The notes under the pieces were generated by a model. That model was given only the letters and a program-made list of their open reading frames with translations. It was not told the origin of the DNA and searched no databases. 49,324 nucleotides of DNA from Plakobranchus ocellatus (taxonomy: Eukaryota > Mollusca > Gastropoda > Plakobranchidae), in assembly GCA_019648995.1 (NCBI GenBank), contig BLXT01002667.1, positions 1,175,211 to 1,224,534 on the forward strand. Reading direction: 5' to 3'. This document shows, piece after piece, positions 22,193 to 33,654 of the stretch. A program made the position numbers and the translations under genes. Every line of letters begins with the position of its first letter. Position 1 is the first letter of the stretch.

Positions 22193-23204
22193 GTAAAAGG
22201 TTACTGCATTATAAATGTATATCCCAGTAGTATTCACCACTGCAAATGAGATCTTTGCAATATAAACAGCCATGGATAAATAATACCAACACTGCAAACT
22301 CAGACTTGTCAAGTCTATGGATTTAATTAGAGCCTCACTATTTCTTTTAAGAAATTGACTGTCTCCTGATTTCCCGAGTCAGAATCAGATTTTTTTAATA
22401 CTGGTTTAGAATGGACCTTTTGAAGCCCAGACATATCAAATTTGTTTAGGGTTGTTGAGTAAAAGAAAATTAACTCCTTCAAGATGGATCAAGCAACAGT
22501 TGTGAGCTCCCGTTCCATCTTGTTGGGCAGATCATGCAACCCTTGCAACCACTGGGACCAGGAATCCAGGCTCAAACCATGCAGTAACCTTTCGCTTTAT
22601 TTCATGTGAAGTTATTAGGGAATCGGCCAAGAGCTTTTCAAGTTATTGAAAATTAAAGGGAGTCGATTCTATTGGTCTATTTGTTGCTGATAGTTGCTCT
22701 TTCTCAGCCCAATTGTTTGACATTGGCTGGCTGCAAGGAAATCAAACATTTTTGAAACATTTAAAGTCTTGAATAGCAGCTCACAGTACTATCTTTTAGG
22801 AGATGAAGAGCCAGATTTTGTAGTAGACCAAAGCCCCAGTGATGATTCTGATGATGAGTCCAGCAGTTCTAGATAGATCTAGATCCAAAGTTTCTTGAAT
22901 CGAATTGTCTACAGCTGGGTCTAGTTCCACATAAAAAATCTAGAGAAGCAACTAGATCTACACCTGCAGATCTAACAGCTTAGATGACAAAATTTTTTGC
23001 ACAACAAACTAGAAAAACCCACCAAAAGCAACAAACTGAATGCATAAGAATCTTTTTATTAGATTTATTGGACAACTGACATAGTATCAAAAACTTTTGG
23101 GAAACACCAATTTACACCCCATTTTGAAAAAAACTATCGGGGGGAAAAAAATCAGATAATGATTTTTTGTTTTTTTCCATCTTTTGTACTTATTTAGATC
23201 TATT

Positions 23205-23304
23205 TAATGTGTAAAAATTGTGTCAATATCACATTAGGAAGTATCTTTTCTGTGTAATGTGTAAAAATTGTGTCAATATAATAGTCGGAAGTATCTTTTT
23301 CAAT
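23205..23304. repeat. 2 x 50-bp tandem duplication
   Basis: Two adjacent copies beginning TAATGTGTAAAAATTGTGTC start at 23205 and 23255 and agree except for a few bases, which points to a recent duplication. Confidence 0.9.
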
Positions 23305-23797
23305 CTTTTGAAATACAGCAAGAACCCCTTGTCTCTTGTTCATGTAGACCCATGAAAGCGTAGTCTCCAGTGAGTTAAGGAACAAGCACAAAACTTTTTG
23401 ACTGCTCCCCTCCTCCCAAATTACCATTTCTCTATTTTCCTTTGCGGCAGTGGTATCATTGTTTCAATCATTCATCTAATGTACAAGTAGACCTAAGCAT
23501 GCATTCTTACATTCTAGGCAATGAAGTTGAAAATCTGGAGAGGATAGTGTTGCTAAATATTTAATTTGAATAATTTTGGCCTATGAATTATTTCTTTCCT
23601 ACAAAATCATACATCAGTGTCTTAATGCTTCTAATTGTCCACATTTCTGTGGATTTCTGCATATTCTATCTTCCTCTGAATTTTAAATGATGCTCCACAG
23701 ATATTTCATTACTTTAGAGTTGAACAAAATATTATAAGTTAAATTGATGCCAAAGTGCCCTCAAATGGCTTTATTTGCAGCCTTAAAAAAAAAAAAT

Positions 23798-23830
23798 TCT
23801 TTCTTTCTCTCTCTCTCTCTCTTTCTCTCT
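23798..23830. repeat. (CT)n microsatellite in an acceptor pyrimidine tract
   Basis: CTTTCTTTCTCTCTCT repeats occupy the region just before acceptor GTATCCAG (23831-23838), so the polypyrimidine tract of the following TMC exon is a length-variable microsatellite. Confidence 0.85.
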
Positions 23831-23838
23831 GTATCCAG

Positions 23839-23914
23839 GGACATGGCACTAAAAGCAACCATGCTGGCTGTCCTTGTGTACTTTTGGTTTGAGATTGCTG
23901 CATCTAAACTGGAG
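23839..23914 (+). CDS. TMC7: TMC exon: TM5
   Basis: One base completes the Arg codon of the previous exon, then DMALKATMLAVLVYFWFEIA and ASKLE, ending in phase 0 at GAG|GTAATT. It encodes the TM5 helix and the start of the following loop. Confidence 0.93.
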
Positions 23915-24776
23915 GTAATTTTCTGTCTTCCATGATCATCATTAACTGTCTATCTCTCATATGACATAGCATCCCTAATTGCCTGTTTTAATTCTCTATG
24001 TCTCTTTTGTACCCAAAATATTTCACTTTCCTCAATAGCATATTGTTTTAAAAGCCTTTTTTTCTCAATAATACTCCCTTTTATGGCTTTATCCATGAGG
24101 ATACTTTGGGATGATAAATTATAGTTGTTGCATCTGCTTAAGATAAGCTGCTGAGGATCAAGGCAGAAGTTTGTTTTAACTAAACTTTATCTTAACCATT
24201 TTAAGAGGAAATAGATTTTCTCTATGTCTCATGTTTGGCCTAATTTTGTTGACATTACCTGTGTTTATCAGAGAGAGAGAGAGAGATTCAGAGATTGTGC
24301 AAGGTGATGGTGGGGTTGGGAGGAGAGAAGAAGAAATTGCAGACACTGCCCTGCCTTGGAATAACAGGGTTGACAAATTTTAGTGCAAAACAGATGATTT
24401 TTCCTACTGCTCTGATGAGAGTTCAAGTTCATTTCCTAAAACCTGTGAAAAATATGACTACCAATGGATAAGACTTAACGTAGCTGACATACACTATCTC
24501 TTTCTTTCACAAACACATATTAAGTTCACAATTCTACATGCCTTTCCAGTCACAACAAATCTGAGGTGCGCATTCATGCATAAAAATATTTACATAGGCC
24601 TAAAACATTAACATTACTAAAAATGAAATCAGGAGAAACATCAAAGGAATTTAGTCATAATGATTTTTTAAACAAATAATTATCCATGTCTAAGACTTAA
24701 GCACTTGCAAATTTCTCATCAATGGGCGTTGTAGCAGCATTGTAGAAGTTTATTTTTAAAATTTCTTGTTCTGTAG
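23915..24776 (+). other. Intron
   Basis: AT-rich with a short (GA)n run near 24275. No exon or mobile element was recognised. Confidence 0.8.
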
Positions 24777-24874
24777 TGTTGGGAGACTTATGTGGGAGAG
24801 GAAATTTATCGTCTGGTCATTGTAGACTTGATCTTCACCCTCTGCTACTCCCTGTTCAGGGAATTCTTTTGCAA
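24777..24874 (+). CDS. TMC7: TMC exon: CWET signature and TM6
   Basis: Begins directly with TGT TGG GAG ACT after TTCTGTAG. CWETYVGEEIYRL is the signature of the TMC domain (Pfam PF07810), where most members have CWETxVGQExYxL. Here the Gln of the usual GQE is Glu. The TM6 helix (LVIVDLIFTLCYSLF) and REFF follow. The exon ends in phase 2 at GCAA|GTAAGA. Confidence 0.97.
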
Positions 24875-25368
24875 GTAAGATCTGTCAAAGTTGAGATGTG
24901 TGCTTGATTTAGTCTTTTTTGTTCTGTCAGTTTGTGCTAAGGATAGAAAAACTGCCATAAAAGATTCCTGGAGAAACATTTTTTTTGGGGCGGAGGGGCG
25001 CGGGGAGTTGCTCATTTAATTCTTTAAATTGGTTTGCCTGATAAATATGAAAAACTTTTTCTGTACAAAAATATCTCTTTACATTTATAATAATCACAAA
25101 AAAAAAATTTTACGGCATTACAGTTTTTATTTCTTATATCCTTGTCTTACTCTCAAAGTCATTATTAAATGTAAATTCATTTACCTTTTTACTAAACTTG
25201 AATGAATTGAATTGAATGGCATTCTTTGCGTTTTTGTAAACTTAAATCAGTTATAGTTTTGTTTTGAATTATATAGCAGTTGTAGAAAATAAAGAATTTA
25301 CAGTTGTGTATGTTATTACCAATTTTTGAAAGTTAAAGAAGAATATCCTGTCTTATGTTTTGTTTAAG
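24875..25368 (+). other. Intron
   Basis: AT-rich, with a G-rich patch near 24988-25008. Nothing else was seen. Confidence 0.8.
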
Positions 25369-25461
25369 GCTTTGCTCCCTCAAATGGAAGACTATAAAAA
25401 AAGCTGAATTTGCTACAGGGAGACATACATTGGAACTGGTTTATTCTCAAAGTCTCTGCTG
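25369..25461 (+). CDS. TMC7: TMC exon: intracellular loop into TM7
   Basis: One base completes a Lys codon, then LCSLKWKTIKKAEFATGRHT and LELVYSQSLCW, ending in phase 2. The segment corresponds to the NVLGIVYGQTICW region of vertebrate TMC7. The final Trp codon is split by the intron and is restored by the next exon. Confidence 0.93.
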
Positions 25462-26623
25462 GTAAATATTTGATCTATATTCATGCAGTAAATTTGGTAA
25501 TACCTAGAACTTCTATTCACATTTAATTATCATGTAATGCAGGGCTGCTGTTATTTCCACACACATATATTTATTCCAACATTCTTTGTTGCCCCTCAAA
25601 AGTCCTGGTGAATGCCCATAAATTCTGTTTTCTGGGCACATGTGCTAAAATCCCTTTACATGGTCCAGATATAAATTAGAGGTAGGCTTTCAAAATCGGC
25701 TTGCACAGCTCACAGCACTAATGAAGTTCTATAAAATTGATTACATTCCACTTGGTAGAATATCTTTTTATGGGCTATCGAACACAGCAAAAGTTCTTGA
25801 ATGGAAAGAGCAATTGAAGGTCTTTTTGTTTATATCAGCTTTGTGTTTATTTTTATGTTTGTCAACTTATAATCAGCTGCAGCAAAGGTGACTATTATAA
25901 GAATTTTTTAAAGACTACCCCATGGTTTTCACGCCTTTACAACTTTCCCTTAAACAATGCTTGTCTCTGATTGGTTATAAATGAAGAGAAACTAAGCTTT
26001 TATTTAATATTTTGGGTTCTGTTTTTTTTTTAATTTACTCACCTCTTCCAGGCCAGTTATCATTTTCCATTTGAGATTTTGACAGCTTACATAAACTATT
26101 CAAAGTTCAACAATACACAATGTGAAAGTTTAACTTGTACACTTTATTGTATTAACTCATCGAGCTGTGCTCTTTCACCATTCTATTTAGAAAAAATGCC
26201 AAAAGTGAAAAAAAAATTCAATCAGTATGCATGGTAGGCTTAGGTCTAAATCTACAGGCCAGCTGCCTATGTTACAGCACTCCACAATCAGACCTGAATT
26301 TGCATTTTTTAATGCTGAAAAAAAAAAAGAAGAAATAATAGGATGCCCATTCTGTGACTGTGGATTGAGAAAAGAGCTTCACAAGTGAAAATTAGATATC
26401 TGTCAAAATTGCTAATCTGAGTCAAATAATGCTGACACAGTGAACAACCCAATGTAATGTATATTTTTTCCCACTTTGAATTAAACAAGCTGCACTGTAT
26501 TCAAAGTTTTAAGCTAAATATTTTCCTTGGAATGTCTTAAGTTTTTTTTTTTTTGTACACATCAAGAAGCCTTATATTAGGGGAAAGTAATTAAGAACAA
26601 GCCTGATTTATAACATTCTTCAG
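25462..26623 (+). other. Intron
   Basis: A 1.2-kb AT-rich intron. No feature recognised. Confidence 0.8.
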
Positions 26624-26699
26624 GTTGGGTCTGTTTTACTCCCCTTTGCTTCCGGTGGTGGTGATTCTAAAGCTCATCGTTATCTTTTATGTGAAGAGG
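26624..26699 (+). CDS. TMC7: TMC exon: TM7-TM8 (FYSPLLP motif)
   Basis: Reads GLFYSPLLPVVVILKLIVIF and YVKR, ending in phase 0 at AGG|GTAAGT. The (F/Y)(F/Y)SPLLP motif followed by a K-containing hydrophobic helix is highly conserved across TMC proteins and equals FFSPLLPAI in TMC7. Confidence 0.96.
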
Positions 26700-27014
26700 G
26701 TAAGTTTTGGTCATCTTAAGAGTGATTCATTCAGTGTATTACAAACATTTTCTATTTTGAAATTATTGCTTATTTAGATTTTCTGCTCTCTGTGGACTTT
26801 GTAATTGTGAAATTAAACAGGACTTTGTCACGAAGTCCCAAGATATATACATTGTATAATAAGAGATAAGAGGTGTCTTTACATTAAAGGCCTTTTCCTC
26901 AAAATTCTTTTCTTTTTATGCCACAGATACATTAGGTTTAATCTCCATATCATATCTTTATATACATTATATACATTTTAGAACTTTTATTTTACATATG
27001 TATTTGACCTACAG
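26700..27014 (+). other. Intron
   Basis: A short AT-rich intron. Nothing seen beyond the splice sites. Confidence 0.85.
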
Positions 27015-27145
27015 TTCAGTGTAGTACAAAACTGTAGACCATCTCTAAAACCATGGCGAGCATCACGGACTCACACCATCTTTGTTGGATATCTGTTCAC
27101 CTTCTTCATACTCAGCTGTGTTGCTGTAGGCTTTGGCATTTTTCT
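27015..27145 (+). CDS. TMC7: TMC exon: CRPS loop and TM9
   Basis: Phase 0 start after CCTACAG, phase 2 end at TTTCT|GTAAGT. It encodes NCRPSLKPWRASRTHTIF, matching the TCRPS..PFRAS loop of TMC7, then the TM9 helix (VGYLFTFFILSCVAVGFGIF). Confidence 0.96.
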
Positions 27146-27227
27146 GTAAGTATTCAATTCCAAAATCGTCCTTTTCATCTTCCTCCTGCCGTGTATGCCA
27201 AAAAAGCACAGTAACTTTTAGTCGTCA

Positions 27228-27290
27228 TATATTTTTCAAACAAGCTCACTCATGACACTGAGGCTCACAAAATGCCTCAATTGATCTTTT
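27228..27290 (+). repeat. Short dispersed repeat, copy 1
   Basis: ACACTGAGGCTCACAAAATG and the following CCTCAATTGAT match 39255-39285 with few differences. The family is unknown. Confidence 0.5.
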
Positions 27291-28038
27291 TCACATACAA
27301 ATCAGTGACAGAGAAATATATATATATATTATGGAAAATAAGTTTCAAAAGTTTTACTCATTCCTACATGTTGTGAGCTGAAAATGTGGCAATGCAAGAA
27401 CAGCAGTCTAGCTAGCAATTTCATCTTTATGCTATAACTAGAGCAGAGCTAGATGTATTCTTGAAGTGTGCAAGGGTAAGAAGATTTCACTATAGCGTGG
27501 AGAAATCAAAATCTATTTTTAAAAGGGCTGATGAACAATTATTCATAAAAGCCTATCAAGTTCTAATTCCAGATTCCACAAATTTTCTATACAAAGGAAC
27601 TAAATTCACTTAAATAGCCAACTGTAAACTTTGAAATGCTGTTTTAGGTCTGAAACGTGTTTTTAATCTTATTTCTGAAGATGAGCATGCCATGCTGCCT
27701 AGAATAATTTGTACTACCCTAGATCTCTTGCTTATATGCCCTTCCTATGTATTTTCTAAAGGGTCCACTTTATCTCAAACATTTATATTCAAAGACTCAC
27801 ACAGGCTAATTTGCAAGGCATTGCTTATATTTTACCGATAGTTAATGTTACTGATACTTCTGTGTCACTAATTACTTATTCCTGTTCACTGAAGGTGTAG
27901 TGTAAGAGCCTACTCTTGTTTATTTACTGATTCATAAAAGCTAAAAACTTATAGATCTGCAATGGAATAGATCTTTTCACTGATCTCTTGCACAAAGACG
28001 TTATCAATCATCTTTCCGTTTCCACCACAACATCACTG

Positions 28039-28268
28039 TAATTATTATCATCATCATCAACTTTATCATATTCACTTCTTCGCTATTAAAATCGCTTAAT
28101 CATACCACATTCATCATCACCACCCTCACAATTTTCATCATCATCATCATTGTCATCACTATCTTCATCATCATCATCACCAATACCACCTTCATCATCA
28201 TCAACTTCCTTCTTCTCGTCACCACTGTAATCATTGTCTTCATCATTCCACCATCATCATCTTCATCA
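28039..28268. repeat. Imperfect (ATC)n microsatellite, 230 bp
   Basis: Interrupted runs of TCATCATCA with CACCAC and CTTC interruptions. No coding frame is implied. Confidence 0.9.
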
Positions 28269-29054
28269 TGGTTGATTACAGCTCATCACATGCAATCTTA
28301 AGACCTAGCATAATATTAAAAAAATAATTAGATTATCAACAGTGTAGACTGAAATATATTTTTTTATTCACCAGTTTTGTTACTTACTGAAACTTTTAAT
28401 AATTAGGGTATCTCACCTCCAAACAAGAGTGTTACAAATGATAAGCATCATTTAATATTTAAAGTTAATGCCTAAGAGTAGATATATTGTGTGTTGATCA
28501 GATCAGTACAATCTTAGAACATAGAACAGTGCACCAAAAACAATTTCTCTTTATTTCATGTCGAATACAGATGGCATGAATTTAACATGTATTTAAGTAT
28601 ATTTTGCAAGTAAGTATATGTCACCCCATTCCATTTCTGAACAATTATAAGTTATTCATAAAATCTGAATTTCCTCTCTGTCAGTTTTGACAGTACCTGT
28701 CAGTAGCTGAAACTAAATAACATTTTATGTCGGTAAAATGGGGGTAGATAGAAATTGTTACTTGTAGGAAAAAGAACTAGCAAACCTCATGAATGGTTTT
28801 TCCTCCAAAATATGATTGTCAACACACAATTTCATTAGATCTAAAGATTTTGTTATGCCATTTCTGGACTAAATTTCCTCAAAAATCAGATCATAAAATG
28901 AATCTAGGCAGGGGTCTGTATGTTTCAAAGTGAGTAGACAATTATTCCTTACAGAAAGGCCCATAATTTATTTTGTGAGAATCTTAATTGTACACTCAAT
29001 AACAACAAACAAATTATGTAAGCTAATGAGGTTTACATTTTTTTCTTTTCCAAG

Positions 29055-29219
29055 CATCAAGCCAAGCACTGCCTGTGGACCTTACAAGGATTACAAAACA
29101 GCCTATCAGGTGGTAACTGATGCCATAGAAAACTGGAAAGCTAGTAATGATGTTGTGAATGAGTTCTTTAAGTTCATTTCGTCACCAGGATTTATTTCAG
29201 GACTCTTGATATTATTAGG
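29055..29219 (+). CDS. TMC7: TMC exon: ACGPY loop and start of TM10
   Basis: One base completes a Leu codon, then IKPSTACGPYKDYKTAYQVV. The ACGPf motif of the last extracellular loop is conserved in the family (KACGPF in TMC7). The end, FISSPGFISGLLILLG, begins the last membrane helix. Donor TTAGG|GTGAGG leaves phase 2. Confidence 0.95.
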
Positions 29220-30530
29220 GTGAGGTTTATTTTGTTGCTAAATTTAAGTCATAAAAGTTAATGCTACCATGACTTTACTTAAAGCAGACATTAAAAATTA
29301 TTACTTGAATACCACTGAACCATTGTTTATAAATATGAATTGCAAGCAAATGCAATAAGGCTCACAACAGGAATTATATTCATTTGTTATATACATGTCT
29401 AGGTTGAAACTAGTAATTTTGACCAATCTCTTGTTTTATGGGGATGTGTCCTATGTTAACACAGGATACAGTGGAAGTTGGTGATAGCAACAACTTTTGT
29501 TCTATCATAAAGTATGCTTATAGCAGGGACTTTTGTTATTAATCAAAAGAGATTAAAGAAGCACTCATTATTCTATTGACTGTAAGGTAAAGGCTGACAA
29601 ATCTTGCTTTCATGGTTACCTCACGTGCAACAAGTGAGGTCCGATGAGAGTGGAGCAAAAGCATAACAATAATCATGTCCCACTTTTATTTATATTATTT
29701 ACAGAGGCAAATATCTAATATAAATCAAGTAATTAACTGGGATGGGAAAGGGGAGGAGGATAATGGATAATGATCATTGGCAGAGTGCTGTGCTGGGCTT
29801 GTTCATGTACCAGGGTGATGCAGGATGGGTTATCAAAGATCTCGGTTGTGTGATAGTCATGTCTACTTGCTGAGTGAACATAGGCTAGGCTTGAGGGGTT
29901 GGAATGTAGACTTGTATGCCTGAACTGGTAATGCATAGCATGGTATAATGGAAGAGACTATGGGGGAAAGGAGCACAGCACAATACTCAGCATCATTAAC
30001 TGGATATACCACTGTTCTAGACAGTGTACATAGATCTAAGCCCATTTGAGGCAAGTTGGGTTTTGTGCTTAATATTGTGAGCATGGGTCATTTAGATACT
30101 TTTTGCTTCCCTTTTTTTTTTCAAACTTCCAGATTTTGTTATCATTATTAACAAGGAAACTGGTTTTGATACTTGTAATTTCAAAAATAAATTTTATGGA
30201 TTCTCTAATTATGGCAATTGTTGTCGTTATTCAAACTGTTGTCAAAAATGGTTTCCACTGTTCATTTTATAATAAAATTTTATAGAATTGCATTGCTGTA
30301 TATGAAATTCCTTGGCTTTTGACAATTCTTGGCTTAATTTCGATATCTAAATTTATAAAATGAATGCCATTTTGAGTAGAAGTTTAACATTGGCTTCGTA
30401 TTGAATTGCTCATAACCTTTTTCTTTTTTGTATGGTTATTTAACATAATTTTTCAAAAATTTTTTATATCTAGCTGTGTAAAAAAGATAGCTATTTACAA
30501 CAGAAAAATACTGTTTTCTCTTATCTTCAG
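29220..30530 (+). other. Intron
   Basis: A 1.3-kb intron. The central part (29600-30080) is noticeably richer in G than its surroundings and contains a 7-bp-arm hairpin ACCTCAC/GTGAGGT (29618-29640). It may be an old insertion of unknown type. Confidence 0.7.
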
Positions 30531-30609
30531 AATGATTCTGTACTACACTCGAACTGTGATGCTGAGTCACCGAGAGAGAGTGCAGCAGTTTAAGTTGCAG
30601 CTGGCCTCG
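30531..30609 (+). CDS. TMC7: TMC exon: end of TM10 and cytoplasmic tail
   Basis: Reads MILYYTRTVMLSHRERVQQF and KLQLAS, phase 0 at TCG|GTTAGT. It completes TM10 and begins the cytoplasmic amphipathic/coiled-coil tail, matching the HKRVVIQLREQL region of TMC7. The donor GTTAGT is weaker than most in this gene. Confidence 0.93.
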
Positions 30610-33094
30610 GTTAGTCATACAAATTTCTTTTTTTAAGGTCTCTATCAGTCTTATGACGTCGCTATATTTGTCAGTGTACACTGATTTGTCCATTAAAGTA
30701 TAACATTTGGAGGTAAAATTATAGCCCTGGGGTGGTATTTGAGGTCAAGACAAAACTTTGCTTAGTAGTAAGTGAAGCTATATGACTTGGATTAGCTAAT
30801 TTTCACCCCAACTTTCATAACTAAAAAGTAAGTACTCGATGATTTAGCCTTGACCATGTGCATTTGCTCACAGTGTCAATTATAGCACAACAGCAGCAAG
30901 ATGCTTAGCTGGCTGGGGTGATACAGTTTAAAACGTGGACTTTTTTTTCTTCTTGAAAAAAGAAATCCACAATACAGATTTGTGAGTTTGCCAACAATTT
31001 CTGGAATCCCGACAATTTTTGTAATAAATTCTGCCTTCTACAACCTGTAAAAAAAGGTATTTTGTCTTTTAACCCTCACCACCACATATACCAACACAAC
31101 TCATTTTCCAAATTGGGGTGACACATCACCCGTGTGATCAAATGTCAGAAATAAATAAATTAAATCAACTGTATTAAGAACAATTAGAGTTATTGATTTT
31201 TGTTCAATTTCAGTTAAAGTTAATTTCCCTTTTTGTGAGAGTTTTTCTGTCTTTGCAAGATCTGCCGCCTGATTTGCATATGGTATGATAAAAACCAGTG
31301 CAGCTTGTAAGCTCCTTCCAACTGGCATCAGCGGAATCTGCAATCCTACCATGTTTCAGGAACTTACTTCACAGTTGATGAGCAGCTTGTTCCCTTCAGG
31401 GTGTACATGAGTAGCAAGCCTGACAAAGATGGGCTGAAGATTTTTGGACCTGTGACAGTTTGACAAAGTATCCACTAAAAGCTGGCCTATACCTGGGAAA
31501 GACAGGCTGAGCTCCTAAAGTGAATAAAGCAGCAAACATTGTCCAGCTGTGTATCAAAGGTGGCAGAACTGTGATGCTTGACAATTAATTCACTGACCTC
31601 TATCTTGCCAGTGATCTCCTTAAACTTGGCCTGACCTAAATTGGCACTGTTTGGCAGATCAAATACTTCATCCCCCCTATCATGCACCTGCCAAGAAAGA
31701 AACATGCTCAAACAAAAAAAAAAAGCCTGAACTGCACAGCCTCAAGGACAGACACCAAAAGAATTCCACATGGCTTGTTTCCAATGAAAACCAAACAAAG
31801 CTGTCATTTTAGTGAGCACTATGCACAGCAATGGGGAAGAAATTGATGGAACTGAGAAGAAGAAACTCCTCATTGTCACAATGTACAACAGTTCAAAGGA
31901 CCAGATGACTCCTGTGAGCAAAAGACCCAGAGATGGACGCTTATCTATTTGTTCAATATGCTGGATGTCTTGACAATGGCTGCCAGAGAAGTCTTCATGA
32001 AAAAATTTCCAGACCACAGTCTATCTGGACCTTATGACTGAGGGGACTAGATCTGACTGCCAACCATATTGGCCAGCGCCCTGAGAAGCCCACTCTGTCG
32101 CTGCTCTAGAGAGCTGTGATCGGATACATCCTTCAGCATATTGATAGAAACAAAGGGCCCAAAATCCAAACAAAAAGAAAAAAACCCAACTGCACCCTGG
32201 GTAAAAAATTTATTCTAAAAGGATAGTTTTATCTTTATCTTACTGCCAAATGCACTGTGTGCAAGTGTTCAGTGAATGGTCCCATCCATTGCATATCTAC
32301 AAAAGTAAGCTCTCACAGTAAGCCTGCAGTGGACATTAGAATCTCAAAGAACATAGACATTGAGACTGAATTATCACTACTGATGTGAACATGTAAATAG
32401 CAACAACTTCAGAAGTTTAACTGAGATTGAAAACAGGTTTGAGTGGGAGGAACTTGATTGCCAATGTCTTTTTCAGACAAAGCACCTACAGAAGAATATC
32501 CATGTTTTGAAAATTTAATCTAATGAATGCGAAATGATATGATTTGGTCACTAAGATGTCACTAAGATATAAAAAAATTCCTTCTCCTAAAAAAAGTCCA
32601 GCATCATCCTCATTCTACTTTCAATCAAGGCAAAGATAGGGCCTACACTAGGTCTAGATCACCAACTTGCTGTTGTGAGCATCATTGATCTAACAGCAGC
32701 TTTTCTTGTTAAAGGGTTGACCTCATTTCTGGTGGTTGGAAAGAAGTACGAAATTCAGTGGACTGGAGACAATCTTTTGTCCCCTCATCTGGAAAATATC
32801 CTTTGTAAAGGGGATTGAGTGGCCACAGTGTTGTGACTGGCAGGCCATTTGAAAATATCTGGCTCTCCGCATCCCTATAGTTTTCCCAAGCCCAAATTTA
32901 TACATCCACTGAGAGTGTTACTTGCATTAAAACAGCCTTTATTGGAGCATCCTGTTTTTCATTGTTTGTAAAAAAATTTTTTAAATGCAACTGTAGCAAC
33001 CGTTAGTGTGATACTTGTCAATATCTAGGTGCTGATCATTCATAGGCTAGGTTTGTTGAGAACTAAATTTGTTATTTTGTGGATATGTTCACAG
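30610..33094 (+). other. Intron with piggyBac remnant
   Basis: A 2.5-kb intron whose central part (31362-32300) is a decayed piggyBac transposase on the same strand as the gene. No TMC exon was found inside it. Confidence 0.8.
31362..32300 (+). pseudogene. Decayed piggyBac-like transposase
   Basis: Successive blocks of a piggyBac (DDE_Tnp_1_7) transposase are readable in shifting + frames. TYFTVDEQLVPFR (31362-31400) holds the first catalytic Asp, followed by YMSSKPDKDGLKIFG with about six residues of the usual FRGRCPFRQY linker missing. TVMLDN, a stop, then FTDLYLASDLLKLGLT (about 31571-31640) is the second Asp block. AVILVSTMHSNGEEIDG to IVTMYNSSKDQM (31799-31905) follows, in which the usual GGVDxLDQM is shortened so the third Asp is probably lost. 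Then come LFNMLDV (about 31954) and a Cys-rich end CTVCKCSVNGPIHC (about 32250-32293). Stops, frameshifts and deletions show it is inactive. The N-terminal third is not recognisable upstream. Confidence 0.88.
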
Positions 33095-33224
33095 GAGGGC
33101 AAGGACAAAAAATTTCTGATGAACTTGCTGAATCAGGTGAGAGTAAGAGGTCGTCGTGTGAGCAAACAACCTGGTCCAATGTTACACAAAACAATGGAAG
33201 CCATCAGTCCTGCACAAAGCGCTG
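33095..33224 (+). CDS. TMC7: TMC exon: C-terminal cytoplasmic tail
   Basis: Acceptor TTCACAG, phase 0. EGKDKKFLMNLLNQ equals the ESRDKCYLIQKLTEAQ tail of TMC7. A strong donor CAG|GTGAGA at 33136/33137 would end the exon there in phase 0. The reading frame stays open and GC-richer to 33224 (RGRRVSKQPGPMLHKTMEAI, then SPAQSA), where CTG|GTGGGT leaves phase 1. I chose the longer form because phase 1 fits both downstream terminal exon candidates, whereas phase 0 would give an almost immediate stop in either. Both forms may be used. Confidence 0.75.
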
Positions 33225-33525
33225 GTGGGTTTTATCTGTCGTTCTCAATTTGCTAAAACTGGTGTACTTTACCATTCTGAAATGGATTGATAGAGTTTAT
33301 TTTAACATGAAGAGATCTTTATATGGATTCTCTTTTTTCTTTCAATTATTTGTTGCGGGCTTGCTTAATCATATTTTGTAATTCATTTATCTGTTTTTAT
33401 GATCTAAAGAGGATTCTATTATTCGGTCCATTTTACAGTGAAACATCTAATCATTATTTTAAAAAATTGTAAATCTTGTTCGAATATTGATAAAACTCTA
33501 AATCATAATCGTTGTAAAACTTGCT

Positions 33526-33654
33526 ATGGCCAATTTTTCAAGAGATAAGCGTACTATTAGGCTACCTAAATGGTTCCGAACGGAGGAAGTGATCGATCAG
33601 TTAGCCGAAAGTGACGACGATGCTTTTGATGAAAATGAGACTTTCTTATTATAG
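33526..33654 (+). pseudogene. piggyBac-like transposase N-terminus, truncated
   Basis: ATG at 33526 opens 42 codons ending at TAG 33652-33654. The sequence RTEEVIDQLAESDDDAFDEN resembles the acidic N-terminal head of piggyBac-type transposases. After the stop, a shifted frame continues as FNESDKSSNSKSDQ, consistent with a frameshifted acidic/Ser tail of the same head. Nothing downstream matches the catalytic core. Because it lies 3' of the core remnant at 31362-32300 on the same strand, it must belong to a second copy or a rearranged one. Confidence 0.45.

Larger units (their letters stand above)
22193..23838 (+). other. Intron
   Basis: A 1.6-kb intron. It holds a short acidic open stretch after an acceptor-like TTTTAG (22799-22876), a 2 x 50-bp tandem duplication (23205-23304), and a CT-rich tract (23798-23830) that serves as the pyrimidine tract of the next exon. 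Confidence 0.75.
27146..29054 (+). other. Intron
   Basis: A 1.9-kb intron holding a short dispersed repeat copy (27228-27290), an (AT)n run near 27317 and an ATC-type microsatellite (28039-28268). No exon found. Confidence 0.78.

Noticed and set aside
22799-22876. Acidic + frame (DEEPDFVVDQSPSDDSDDES) after TTTTAG, resembling a transposase head
   Set aside because: Only 26 codons, low complexity, and no catalytic core nearby. Too little to call.
28039-28268. Regular repeats that might suggest a CRISPR-like or coding array
   Set aside because: It is a trinucleotide microsatellite without spacers.
33079-33381. Second + frame overlapping the TMC tail exon
   Set aside because: Off-frame from the EGKDKKFLMNLLNQ reading, which matches the TMC family; this is a shadow.
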